From Thermoprotei archaeon (GTDB lineage Archaea; Thermoproteota; Thermoprotei; Thermofilales; Thermofilaceae), in the NCBI GenBank assembly GCA_003649495.1, contig QMRZ01000051.1, positions 1 through 9,328 on the forward strand: DNA of 9,328 bases. Direction: 5' to 3'. The position numbers and the translations under genes are program-made. This document shows, one piece after another, positions 1 to 7,546 of this stretch (position 1 is its first letter; the number at the start of each line of letters is the position of its first letter). The notes under the pieces were generated by a model, which worked only from the letters and a program-made list of their open reading frames with translations, was not told where the DNA came from and searched no databases.

Positions 1-3000
1 GCGCTATTAATCAGCCTGATGGTAGCTCTCGTGCCCACTACATGTCAGCCCCCCACTGCCTCGCCTGAGCTGAGCAATAGGATATTGATTGAGCCCTCCG
101 AGCTGATGAACCACGTGAGAGCGCTGGCATCGCTAGGCAGCAGAGTCACAGGCTACGAGGGCTGTAAGCGAGCGGCTGAGTACATAGCTAGTGTCTTGAG
201 GAGCTACGGCTTGAAGGTGATGATCCACAAGTACAGCGCTGTAGTGCCTATTGATGAGGGCTCTAGTGTAACAGTCATAGTCAATGGCCATGAATATACC
301 TTCACTGCCTACTCCGTTTGGCCTAACGGGGTGAACCCCTCGCCAACCCCTCCTGGAGGAGTTAAGGGGCCGCTCATATACGTGGGCCGGGGCAGACTGG
401 AGGATTTTGACGGCAAGACAGTTGATGGGGCTATAGTGTTAATGGATTATGAGAGCGGTGATAACTGGCTGAACGCCGTTAAGCTAGGAGCTAAGGCCGT
501 GATATTCACAGGCCCTAGCCACGTGCCTCCTTACGTCGAGAGCCTCAAGAAATTCCTTGATACTCCCATAAACTTCCCACGCGTATACGTTACACACGAG
601 GTTGGGGAGCGCTTAAAAGAACTGGCTAAGATGGGTGCAGAGGCCGTAGTAGTCTCCAGAATGAGGTGGAAGGAGATTGAGGCAGAGAATATCGTCGGGA
701 TCTTGAAGGGGGAGATTCCCGATACTATACTCCTCACTACGCATTATGACTCCTGGTCAGCCGTGCCAGCACTCGCATCATCAGCTCATGAGGCTATAGC
801 GCCAGCTTATCTTCTGGAATTAGCCAGGGCCTTGAGCCAGGCTAGGCCCTACCACACTGTATGGTTCGTGTTCTTCTCTGGCCACTGGGAGGCTCTAGTG
901 GGGCCTCGCGAGTTCGTAGAGAGATTCTACTTTGGACCAGAGCTAGAAAATGGAAGCTTCAAGCCTGTTATGCTGATAAACATTGGGGATCTGGACCCAG
1001 AGGGGACAGGCTTACAGCTATTGAGAGGGGGTGCAGGCACCCTTTATGCCACAACATCTAACGCTGGTGGAATTACCCTGAGGTACGCGTGGGTCGTCAA
1101 GAAGATATTCACTGAGTACCTAATGGATCCCGAGCTGAGGAAGGAAATCAAGGACCTAGTCGGAGTTGAGCCAAGCACGTACGTGAGGGACTATTTCACC
1201 AACGGAATGTACTGGGGTACAGAACAGTTCCCCTACATGCTCGACTCAGAGCCTGCTGAGATGACCAGGGGAGTAGCCTTCACCATTCAGAGCGCATACG
1301 CCAGTAAACAGTGGCTAGGGAGCCCGGTCAGCGACCTCGAGGAGTTAAGTGAGGAGAAGCTTGAGCTGCTGAGGCCTCAGCTGATAGTAATGACTCACCT
1401 TATTACGTCCTTCATTAACGAGAGGGACTGGGGAATAAAGTGGAATGAGGTATCGCCAGCCAGGATATACATACTCCCTGGAGGCTTCTCACAGTACGCT
1501 GGCTTTATAACTTTGAAGGGAAGAGTCGTCACCTATAACCTCTCAGTAGGATGGTATAGGCCTTGTCCACATGCACTAGTCAGGGTGTACGTAGGCCTTC
1601 AGTCAGGGGGCGTTTACTTCCCCTTCCCCTACCCGTTCAATAAGATGATTACATTCGCCGACGAAAATGGGGAATTCGAGGTGCACGGGCTCGCCCCCTA
1701 CCCATTCATACCCGGTGCAGGCGCTGCCGGTGGCGGGCTTGTAAGGTCGATGTATGTCGCTGATGCGTGGATCATAAATGAGACTACAGGAGAGATAGAG
1801 TACGCTCCCAACCTAGGCATTTACGGTGCTAAAGCTCTCCCACCTAGGGTCTCGCCGCTGACCCATCCTGAGCACATTACCGTGGTGATTAACAGGTTCT
1901 ACTCTATCACGCTCCTCGACCTGGTTAACCCCAAGGAGGGTAGGCCAGCTATAATACCTGACCCCCGAGTAGTGGCTTATGGAGGAAGCCCCAACTGGTT
2001 CTTCGGCATGGGCGGTGTTCTCATGACACAGGACTTTGACGCTAAGGGAGACCCACTATTTTACGGGGTATACTACAATGGCTATGAGACTGCAGGTATA
2101 ACCTTTTTCATGCCTAAGAGCAGGGCAGCCGTGATACTCAGGATAGGCGGGCTGGCACGGCCCGCTGGAGGACGCCCTGTCATGGTGCTCGTTAACGCAT
2201 CAGAGGAGTGGCCAGAGGGCAGGGGGATAACTAAGAGTATACTACTGAGGCTGCCAGCGTTCAGGTACGCGAAGGATCTATTGCTCATGACTAAACACAG
2301 GTACGAGAAATTAAGAACGAGGGGCATTCGCTGCTTAAGCGTTGAGGAGAAGCTCAAGCTAGCAGAGGAGCTATTAAAGAATGCCACTCAGTTATTGAGG
2401 GAGAAGAGGTACAGCGAGGCCTACCCGCTGGCCTTAGCTGCGTGGAGCGTCGCCGAGGGGGCCTACGAGGAGGTGATGCCCTTGATTGAGGACTCATCTA
2501 AGACCAGCCTCTTCTTCTTCGCACTGATAATACCAGCAGCCCTATTCCTGGAGAGGCTCACCCTCCACATGGAGGGTAGGAGGAGGGTACTATCTACGCT
2601 GGTCATAGGCTCTGCCCTGATTGCGGCGTTTGCTCTCGTACATCCAGCATTGCACGTGATGATGAACTCTATAATGGCAGTTCTAGGGATGCTGGCGTTC
2701 CTGCTATTCGTGATGACGATGGGAGTACTCGTTGATGAGACACAGAAGGTTCTCAGGGAGATATCATATAAGATACTCGGGTTCCACGTAGTCGAGACGG
2801 GGAGGCTAGGCATAGCTTCAGCGTCATTCACCGTAGCTCTCGAGAACATGAGGAGAAGGAAGCTTAGGACGATGTTAACTTTCATTACCCTCACAGCGAT
2901 AGCCCTAGCCGTAACATCACTAACTTCAGTCTCCTCCTACGTGACAGTCAAGGCTGTGACTGTACCCTACAGGCCTGTCTACGAGGGAATGTTGATTAAG

Positions 3001-4557
3001 TCGGGGTATGGCACGCCGCCACAGGACGTGTACCATCCAATGCTAGTGGAATTAGTTAGAGGGATTCTAGGCAACGAAGTCCACATACTACCTAGGGCGT
3101 GGTACTATCCTCCCTCGATAGGGCCTAACGTGGGAGTTATGGCGTTAGTAACCACTAGGAGTGCTATGGCTAAGAATGTCACGTATAGAGTAATGGCTGC
3201 CCTCGGGATGACGCCGGAGGACGTCAAGTTAACACTTGGCCGCTACATGACGCCGGGCAGCAGGCCTTTCTTCGAGGATGAGCTAATGGCGTGCATAATT
3301 CCGGACACAATGGCTAAGGTCCTTAACGTCACTATCGGAGACCATGTACTATTCCAGGGGCTGAGGCTCCTGGTAGTAGGCGTGTATAACGCCAGTCTCC
3401 TCCAGCTAGATGTTAATGCTACTCGTGACCTCGACGGCATGCCAGTAGCCCCAATCGATCCACACTATGTACAGCAGCTAGGTCTAGGAGTCTTAGTGCC
3501 TACCCAGCAAGTCCCACCCCCCGTAGCCTGGTCCTCACTGATAATACTGCCCTACGAGCTTGCGCTGAGGATAGGCGGTTATGTAGCTATGATCTCCGTC
3601 AGATTCCCGCCTGGCATAAGCATTGATGAGGTGTTGAGGAGGGCGAGGATTCTATCGCTAACCCTAGATGTCCCCTCCTACACCTCTATAGGTGGAAAGG
3701 TCATTAGGATGTCGAAGTACCCGACATTCGCTGTAATGGGCTGGGAGGTCGTCCCCGTGATATTGATCATAGGAGCGCTGAACGTGGCTGTAACGCTCCT
3801 CGGTAATGTCAGGGAGAGGGTTAGGGACATCTTCGTATACAGCGCTATAGGGCTCTCGCCGATGGGGGCCATGATAATGTTCTTGATAGAGTCGATGGTG
3901 TACGCCAGCCTGAGCATACTCGTGGGCTACTATCTAGGCTTCGCGCTTAACAACGCCTTCCTAAGCCTGGGGATTCTACCCTCCTACTTCACGTTCAACT
4001 ACGCCTCGATATTCGCGGTGATATCGCTATTAATATTACTGCTATCTGCATTGGTGTCATCGTTATATCCAGCTAGGATAGCTGCAGCTATGATAACTCC
4101 CTCTCTCGAGAGGAGGTGGAAGCCTCCAACCAAGCCTAGGGGGAGGATCTGGGAACTCCCGCTCCCATTAAGCCTCCCGTCGCTCGAGGAGGCGATGGGC
4201 CTGATAGAGTTCCTAAGGGAGTATTACGAGGGGGCTGGGGCTCAGAAGCCGACATTCACCATTAGGAGCATAGAGTCGGTTAGCTACGAGCCACCTAGCA
4301 TTGTGATGAGAGTGGCTCTCGCACCTTACGAGATGGGCATAGTGCAGAGCGTTAAGATAGAGGCTATTTACAGCGAGACTGAGAAGAGGTACGCGCTGCT
4401 GGCCACCCTACAGCATGAGACAGGGCCTGAGAAGCTGTGGGCGAACTTCTCCTACTACTTTGTGGATGACCTTAGGAAGCAGCTACTGCTGTGGAGGTCA
4501 CTGAGCGCGGAAGAGCACAGGAAGTACTTCAGGAGAGCCAAGGAGAGAGCTCGATAG
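1..4557 (+). CDS. M28 peptidase-like ectodomain fused to an FtsX/MacB-type ABC permease (5' end outside window)
   Basis: The frame is open to the left edge. The residues before the first in-window ATG (position 19) read ALLISL and continue into MVALVPTTC, which looks like a signal-peptide core, so the true start is probably upstream. Numbering from that Met: M28-type N-terminal helices 28-70; PA-like insertion about 95-215; M28-like core 225-450; carboxypeptidase-regulatory-like beta domain 499-565 (GRV start, DENGEFEV turn at 548-555); beta-rich region to 760; charged helical stalk 774-825. Membrane segments lie near 830-846, 857-880, 885-906, 951-972, 1243-1262, 1284-1310 and 1329-1349. A MacB-like extracytoplasmic core (973-1240; IIPDTMAKVL then VTIGDHV and LLVVGVY) sits between segments 4 and 5. 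FtsX hallmarks are RERVRDIFVYSAIGLSP (1265-1281) and YPARIAAA. Basic loops put the N-terminal part outside and the 150-residue tail in the cytoplasm. In the M28 core HYD (242-244) remains, but the other metal and catalytic positions are replaced, so peptidase activity is doubtful. An ABC ATPase partner is expected but not in the window. Fold assignments are firm; function is inferred. Confidence 0.85.
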   Translation, partial: ALLISLMVALVPTTCQPPTASPELSNRILIEPSELMNHVRALASLGSRVTGYEGCKRAAEYIASVLRSYGLKVMIHKYSAVVPIDEGSSVTVIVNGHEYTFTAYSVWPNGVNPSPTPPGGVKGPLIYVGRGRLEDFDGKTVDGAIVLMDYESGDNWLNAVKLGAKAVIFTGPSHVPPYVESLKKFLDTPINFPRVYVTHEVGERLKELAKMGAEAVVVSRMRWKEIEAENIVGILKGEIPDTILLTTHYDSWSAVPALASSAHEAIAPAYLLELARALSQARPYHTVWFVFFSGHWEALVGPREFVERFYFGPELENGSFKPVMLINIGDLDPEGTGLQLLRGGAGTLYATTSNAGGITLRYAWVVKKIFTEYLMDPELRKEIKDLVGVEPSTYVRDYFTNGMYWGTEQFPYMLDSEPAEMTRGVAFTIQSAYASKQWLGSPVSDLEELSEEKLELLRPQLIVMTHLITSFINERDWGIKWNEVSPARIYILPGGFSQYAGFITLKGRVVTYNLSVGWYRPCPHALVRVYVGLQSGGVYFPFPYPFNKMITFADENGEFEVHGLAPYPFIPGAGAAGGGLVRSMYVADAWIINETTGEIEYAPNLGIYGAKALPPRVSPLTHPEHITVVINRFYSITLLDLVNPKEGRPAIIPDPRVVAYGGSPNWFFGMGGVLMTQDFDAKGDPLFYGVYYNGYETAGITFFMPKSRAAVILRIGGLARPAGGRPVMVLVNASEEWPEGRGITKSILLRLPAFRYAKDLLLMTKHRYEKLRTRGIRCLSVEEKLKLAEELLKNATQLLREKRYSEAYPLALAAWSVAEGAYEEVMPLIEDSSKTSLFFFALIIPAALFLERLTLHMEGRRRVLSTLVIGSALIAAFALVHPALHVMMNSIMAVLGMLAFLLFVMTMGVLVDETQKVLREISYKILGFHVVETGRLGIASASFTVALENMRRRKLRTMLTFITLTAIALAVTSLTSVSSYVTVKAVTVPYRPVYEGMLIKSGYGTPPQDVYHPMLVELVRGILGNEVHILPRAWYYPPSIGPNVGVMALVTTRSAMAKNVTYRVMAALGMTPEDVKLTLGRYMTPGSRPFFEDELMACIIPDTMAKVLNVTIGDHVLFQGLRLLVVGVYNASLLQLDVNATRDLDGMPVAPIDPHYVQQLGLGVLVPTQQVPPPVAWSSLIILPYELALRIGGYVAMISVRFPPGISIDEVLRRARILSLTLDVPSYTSIGGKVIRMSKYPTFAVMGWEVVPVILIIGALNVAVTLLGNVRERVRDIFVYSAIGLSPMGAMIMFLIESMVYASLSILVGYYLGFALNNAFLSLGILPSYFTFNYASIFAVISLLILLLSALVSSLYPARIAAAMITPSLERRWKPPTKPRGRIWELPLPLSLPSLEEAMGLIEFLREYYEGAGAQKPTFTIRSIESVSYEPPSIVMRVALAPYEMGIVQSVKIEAIYSETEKRYALLATLQHETGPEKLWANFSYYFVDDLRKQLLLWRSLSAEEHRKYFRRAKERAR

Positions 4558-4599
4558 CGCCTTATCAAGCTATTCTGCCTGTTATTAAGTCATTTGTCG

Positions 4600-4613
4600 T
4601 AAAATTTATATTC
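4600..4613 (+). promoter_or_regulatory. Archaeal TATA-type promoter for the DUF6785/DUF6784 gene
   Basis: The 91-base gap between the first two genes is much more AT-rich than the coding sequence. It contains TTTATATT (4605-4612) preceded by AAAA, which fits an archaeal TATA box with an A-rich BRE. Transcription would start about 25 bases downstream, near 4633, leaving a leader of roughly 15 bases before the ATG at 4649. A second AT-rich patch (TATAATTTA, about 4614-4622) lies close to that start. This suggests the membrane protein gene opens its own transcript and is not only read through from upstream. Confidence 0.55.
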
Positions 4614-4636
4614 TATAATTTAGAGAGCATTCCCAG

Positions 4637-4645
4637 CAGGGGGAT
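4637..4645 (+). promoter_or_regulatory. Short purine-rich ribosome binding site
   Basis: The bases CAGGGGGA immediately before the ATG at 4649 form a modest Shine-Dalgarno-like G-run at a short distance, and support that ATG as the start. The match to the canonical archaeal GGAGGTGA is only partial. Confidence 0.4.
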
Positions 4646-4648
4646 TGT

Positions 4649-6751
4649 ATGAGTGCTAGCGGTGTTGAGGCTGAATTTAGAAGAGGCTTAACTGTTCGCT
4701 CGGCCATCATCGGATTAATACTGCTGCTGCTCGCAGTCCCGGTCTCTGTGATGACGTGGCTTTACACTAGCAAGGGGGGGACTATCAACGCATTCTTCGT
4801 CCCATTCCTCTACATCATACTGCTGAACGAGCTCATAGGCAGGATCAACCCCAAGTGGAGGCTTAGTGGCCAGGAGCTGGTAGTGATATTCCCAGCGCTG
4901 TTGCTGGTTAACAGCATCAAGTACATGCCTAAGGGCGCGTTATCCGGCGGCGAGGCGGTGATAGGTTTCGTGGAGAAGACGTTGATATGCGCTATCTCAG
5001 GCCAGATTGTAGCACCCGAGCTAGCTGACTACTGGAGGGAGATGGTTCCAGCCTTCATGGCGCCGAAGAGCGACTTCGCGCTCAGAGTGATAAATGAGGG
5101 GCTTAAGCCCGGCGAGGCAGTGCCGTGGGGCGAGTTCATAGGTCCCATCGCCTACTGGTCCATCTACACTATCCTGACGTACTTCCTCTGCCTATTCCTC
5201 GCATTCGGCATCTACGGGAGGAGGTGGGTGGAGGTCGAGCGCTTGCCCTTCCCACTATCACAGCCGATGATATTCGCGATTAACAGCGCCATGGACATAG
5301 ATGCCACCACTAACAAGAGCAGGTGGTTTGACCTCTCGATAACTAACTATAAGATATTCTGGATAGCGTTCTTCATAGGCGCTATAGCGTCGGCCATCCC
5401 GATATTGGGGGAGGTAATACCCCCACTAGCGGTGTACGGGGCCTACGCTTGGGGCGAGCAACCAATACTGTTCTGGTGGCTGCCGTCGATAGCGCCTGGA
5501 GCTATGGCGAAAGGGGTACTGCAGGTGGATCAGATAGCCCTGTGGCTACTGCTGCCCACCAACATGTTAGTCACGTGCGTATTAGCATACGTTATCTTCG
5601 GCCTCATATATCATGCGGTGGCAGTACAGCTGGGAATAGTGCCATATAACCCCGGCATGGAGTTCCTGTGGAATTGGGAGGATATTCCAGCTAACTGGTA
5701 TCCGTTCCCCTACAGGGTTATAGGAGTCACTGGCATGATGGTGGGCCTAGGCCTGATATCGCTGTGGATGCTCAGGGATAGGTTCAAGGAGGTGTTTGGA
5801 GCGCTGACCGGCCCTGACAGGAAGGAATATGGCTTGTCGCTCAGGGGGCTAGCGCTTTTCGGCCTCGTCGTGATGATCGCCATAATAGTATTCTTCACAG
5901 CGAGTGGCGTCCCACTCATAATATCGCTAATAATGTTGATAATAGCCGTCATCTACTACACTGCCCTGGCTAGGGTCACCAGCACGCTGTGGTGGCACGT
6001 CGATGACCTGATGGGGGTCGGCGGGTACTCCTACATATACGCTCCCGGCGCGGCGCTGGGCTACTGGCCATGGACTGTGCCTCCCGAGGGCAATAACTAC
6101 GCCGCCTTCGTCACTGGCATGCTGGCTACGCCATTCGACGACTGCTGGACGCTGAGGGTTAATGGGCTCGGCCCAGGTGGCGCCACAGGTCTCTACAAGA
6201 TCGTGTACGAGACAAGGACGAACATCAGGGATGTCCTAGTGATGACGATGATTTACGTGGCCCTAGGCGTGCCGCTCACTTACATCTGGGAGATATGGTT
6301 CCTGGCGCACGGCGGCGGGATTATGAGGACTAACACGTGGGGCTCCTGGGTGCACTGGTGGAAGACAGGCTATATGATGACAAGTAGCGGGCAGTTAATG
6401 CCCATAGGCGCGACACACCCGAACGAGGTATGGCCCTTCGCCCTGACAGGGCTAGTATTGGTACTCATCGTATGGTGGCTCAGGATGAAGTTCGCCTGGT
6501 TCTTCATAGACCCGACTGCGCTCACCATGTCGATGGCCGTAGGCCTCGAGTGGACATGGCTCTCAGGCCTAGTAGCCCTAGTGATTAAGCTGATACTAGT
6601 GAGGGTCATGGGCATAAGGAGGTTCGAGCAGTTCGTACTGCCAATAGCCACTGGAATAGCGTTAGGCTTCGGCGCCCCGATACTTATCGCGGGGCTCATA
6701 GAGTACTTCAATGTCGTAGTGCCTAGGTTCACGGCCTATTACGTGCCATAA
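4649..6751 (+). CDS. DUF6785/DUF6784-family polytopic membrane protein, putative OPT-like transporter
   Basis: A 700-residue integral membrane protein with about 12-13 hydrophobic segments. Approximate positions are 17-39, 48-64, 77-93, 168-189, 232-251, 297-326, 353-373, 398-418, 420-440, 527-552, 590-608, 620-650 and 663-687. There is no cleavable signal peptide. ERLPFPLSQP at 197-206 resembles the conserved E-x-L-x-F-P segment of oligopeptide (OPT) transporters and is typical of DUF6785 proteins. The end, IKLILVRVMGIRRFEQF at 646-662 followed by a Pro-Gly-rich hydrophobic helix, matches the DUF6784 pattern. The long hydrophilic loop at about 445-520 is rich in Trp, Gly and Pro and contains PFDDCWTLR (495-503), a possible substrate or structural loop. 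Length fits the family (about 600-700). Both Pfam names come from recall of the family pattern, not a search. The transported substrate is unknown; peptides or small glycans are reasonable guesses given the neighbouring peptidase-like and glycosidase-like proteins. Confidence 0.75.
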   Translation: MSASGVEAEFRRGLTVRSAIIGLILLLLAVPVSVMTWLYTSKGGTINAFFVPFLYIILLNELIGRINPKWRLSGQELVVIFPALLLVNSIKYMPKGALSGGEAVIGFVEKTLICAISGQIVAPELADYWREMVPAFMAPKSDFALRVINEGLKPGEAVPWGEFIGPIAYWSIYTILTYFLCLFLAFGIYGRRWVEVERLPFPLSQPMIFAINSAMDIDATTNKSRWFDLSITNYKIFWIAFFIGAIASAIPILGEVIPPLAVYGAYAWGEQPILFWWLPSIAPGAMAKGVLQVDQIALWLLLPTNMLVTCVLAYVIFGLIYHAVAVQLGIVPYNPGMEFLWNWEDIPANWYPFPYRVIGVTGMMVGLGLISLWMLRDRFKEVFGALTGPDRKEYGLSLRGLALFGLVVMIAIIVFFTASGVPLIISLIMLIIAVIYYTALARVTSTLWWHVDDLMGVGGYSYIYAPGAALGYWPWTVPPEGNNYAAFVTGMLATPFDDCWTLRVNGLGPGGATGLYKIVYETRTNIRDVLVMTMIYVALGVPLTYIWEIWFLAHGGGIMRTNTWGSWVHWWKTGYMMTSSGQLMPIGATHPNEVWPFALTGLVLVLIVWWLRMKFAWFFIDPTALTMSMAVGLEWTWLSGLVALVIKLILVRVMGIRRFEQFVLPIATGIALGFGAPILIAGLIEYFNVVVPRFTAYYVP

Positions 6752-6791
6752 GCCCCGAATGTTTTTCCCCATTCCCTAGTACTCTAACAAG
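6752..6791 (+). promoter_or_regulatory. Short spacer with T-run: possible terminator or degenerate promoter
   Basis: The 40-base gap holds TGTTTTTCCCC with five T at 6762-6766, then a pyrimidine-rich run. A U-rich tract just after a stop codon can terminate archaeal transcription. The same tract sits about 28 bases before the next ATG, the place expected for a TATA element of a leaderless gene, but it is not a good TATA match. No Shine-Dalgarno sequence is seen before the ATG at 6792, which would suit a leaderless transcript. Confidence 0.3.
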
Positions 6792-7430
6792 ATGCTGACT
6801 GAGGATTACGCCAGAATAATAAACTCGCTTAAGGGGAGGGTGAAGGAGTGGAAGATCGCCTTAGGAGGTGTTGTGCTCATACCTCTTCACGCTGGCTTTG
6901 ACCTCCTAATAGTAGGCAAGCGACCTCTAGGATACTCTTCTGATTTTAAGTGGACATTCACGGCATCTGTTATTATAAAGTGGCCGCCCAGCAAGATAGC
7001 TGAGGCGTATAGGAGGCTTAAAGCCATGGAGTGCGAGCTACGGGTGGAAGGCTTCTTCAGGAGGCGCTATAGCTTCGTAGAGAGTACAGTTAGGAGGGCG
7101 CTATTCCCGAGCATGAAGTTCGATAAGAGGTTGGCGAAGAGCCTGGAGGAGTCACACGAGCTAGCTGACCTTCTCAGGAGAGCTTCCCCGGATGAGCTTT
7201 ACATATCCACGTACTACGAGCTTAAGCCTGGTAAGAGCGTCGTTGAATGCCTCTTTGAGAGCTTCAGTAGGCCTGAAAAGCTAGGTTGGCTTATAACCGC
7301 GTCTAAAGGCCCTGAAGCCGATCTGATCCTCCCCCGAGTCGCAAGAGCTATGTACGATTTACTGGATCAGCTGGCTCACCATTTGAGGAGACTTACGCCT
7401 CTCCTGCTGGAGGAGGGTGTTAAGCCTTGA
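6792..7430 (+). CDS. Uncharacterised soluble archaeal protein, 212 residues
   Basis: I do not recognise this protein. It has no signal peptide or membrane segment and should be cytoplasmic. The first 85 residues alternate short hydrophobic strands (GGVVLIPL, FDLLIVG, SVIIKW) with charged turns, suggesting a small alpha/beta or beta domain. The remainder is mostly charged helix: a basic cluster FFRRRYSF near residue 90, an acidic-basic helix around KSLEESHELADLLRR, and a final amphipathic helix before the stop. A middle strand segment (ELYISTYYELKPG) lies near 136-148. No catalytic motif, zinc cluster or nucleotide-binding loop is evident. The start is taken at ATG 6792, 40 bases after the preceding stop; no ribosome binding site precedes it. 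Codon use (AGG arginine, ATA isoleucine) matches the neighbours, so it looks native and expressed. Its position between a membrane transporter-like gene and a surface hydrolase could mean an accessory or regulatory role, but that is guesswork. Confidence 0.7.
   Translation: MLTEDYARIINSLKGRVKEWKIALGGVVLIPLHAGFDLLIVGKRPLGYSSDFKWTFTASVIIKWPPSKIAEAYRRLKAMECELRVEGFFRRRYSFVESTVRRALFPSMKFDKRLAKSLEESHELADLLRRASPDELYISTYYELKPGKSVVECLFESFSRPEKLGWLITASKGPEADLILPRVARAMYDLLDQLAHHLRRLTPLLLEEGVKP
7409..7419 (+). promoter_or_regulatory. Strong Shine-Dalgarno-like sequence inside the end of the 212-residue gene
   Basis: GGAGGAGGGTG lies inside the last codons of the 212-residue gene, about seven bases before the TTG at 7427 whose T-T-G overlaps the stop TGA. 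It is among the best matches to an archaeal ribosome binding site in the window and is the main reason to consider the 39-codon ORF. AGG-rich coding sequence can produce such matches by chance, because the Arg and Glu codons used here are purine-rich. Confidence 0.35.
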
Positions 7431-7546
7431 GGAGCGAGGCACAGGTAGCATGGACGGAGAGCCTGAAACTTTACGCGAGCATGATGTTTATCAGTTTCTC
7501 CATTTCGCGTAGAGCTATCAAGGTGAGGAGGCTGAGTGGGTCATGA
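7427..7546 (+). CDS. Possible 39-residue small protein bridging two genes by start/stop overlaps
   Basis: This short ORF starts at a TTG that overlaps the stop of the 212-residue gene (TTGA, 7427-7430) and ends at a TGA that overlaps the start of the hydrolase gene (ATGA, 7543-7546). A strong purine-rich ribosome binding site stands seven bases upstream. The peptide is basic at its end (SRRAIKVRRL) with a short hydrophobic middle (LYASMMFISFSI). It matches nothing I recognise. The two tight overlaps would couple translation of three genes in a row. The alternative is that this is an untranslated leader carrying the hydrolase promoter, with a TTTATC stretch near 7487-7492 as a weak candidate. 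The TTG start and small size keep confidence low. Confidence 0.28.
   Translation: MRSEAQVAWTESLKLYASMMFISFSISRRAIKVRRLSGS
7522..7531 (+). promoter_or_regulatory. Ribosome binding site that fixes the hydrolase start
   Basis: GGTGAGGAGG ends about 11 bases before the ATG at 7543. An in-frame TAG at 7510-7512, with no ATG, GTG or TTG codon in frame between it and 7543, makes 7543 the most upstream possible start. A membrane anchor directly after this Met also supports it. Confidence 0.5.

Noticed and set aside
2463..2894. A 143-codon open frame on the minus strand
   Set aside because: It lies wholly inside the membrane-segment region of the giant + strand gene. Its translation is low-complexity Ser/Thr-rich without a recognisable domain, and it is opposite a frame with clear FtsX homology.
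4554..4573. A five-base inverted repeat (ATAGC / GCTAT) around the stop of the giant gene
   Set aside because: The stem is too short and the loop is 10 bases; there is no following U-tract, so it is not a convincing terminator.
6370..6732. A 120-codon open frame on the minus strand
   Set aside because: It is antisense to the conserved C-terminal DUF6784-like part of the transporter-like gene, and has no motif or ribosome binding site of note.
7450..7512. A 20-codon ATG ORF in the gap before the hydrolase gene
   Set aside because: It is very short, lacks a ribosome binding site, and is out of frame with the better-supported 39-codon ORF at the same place.
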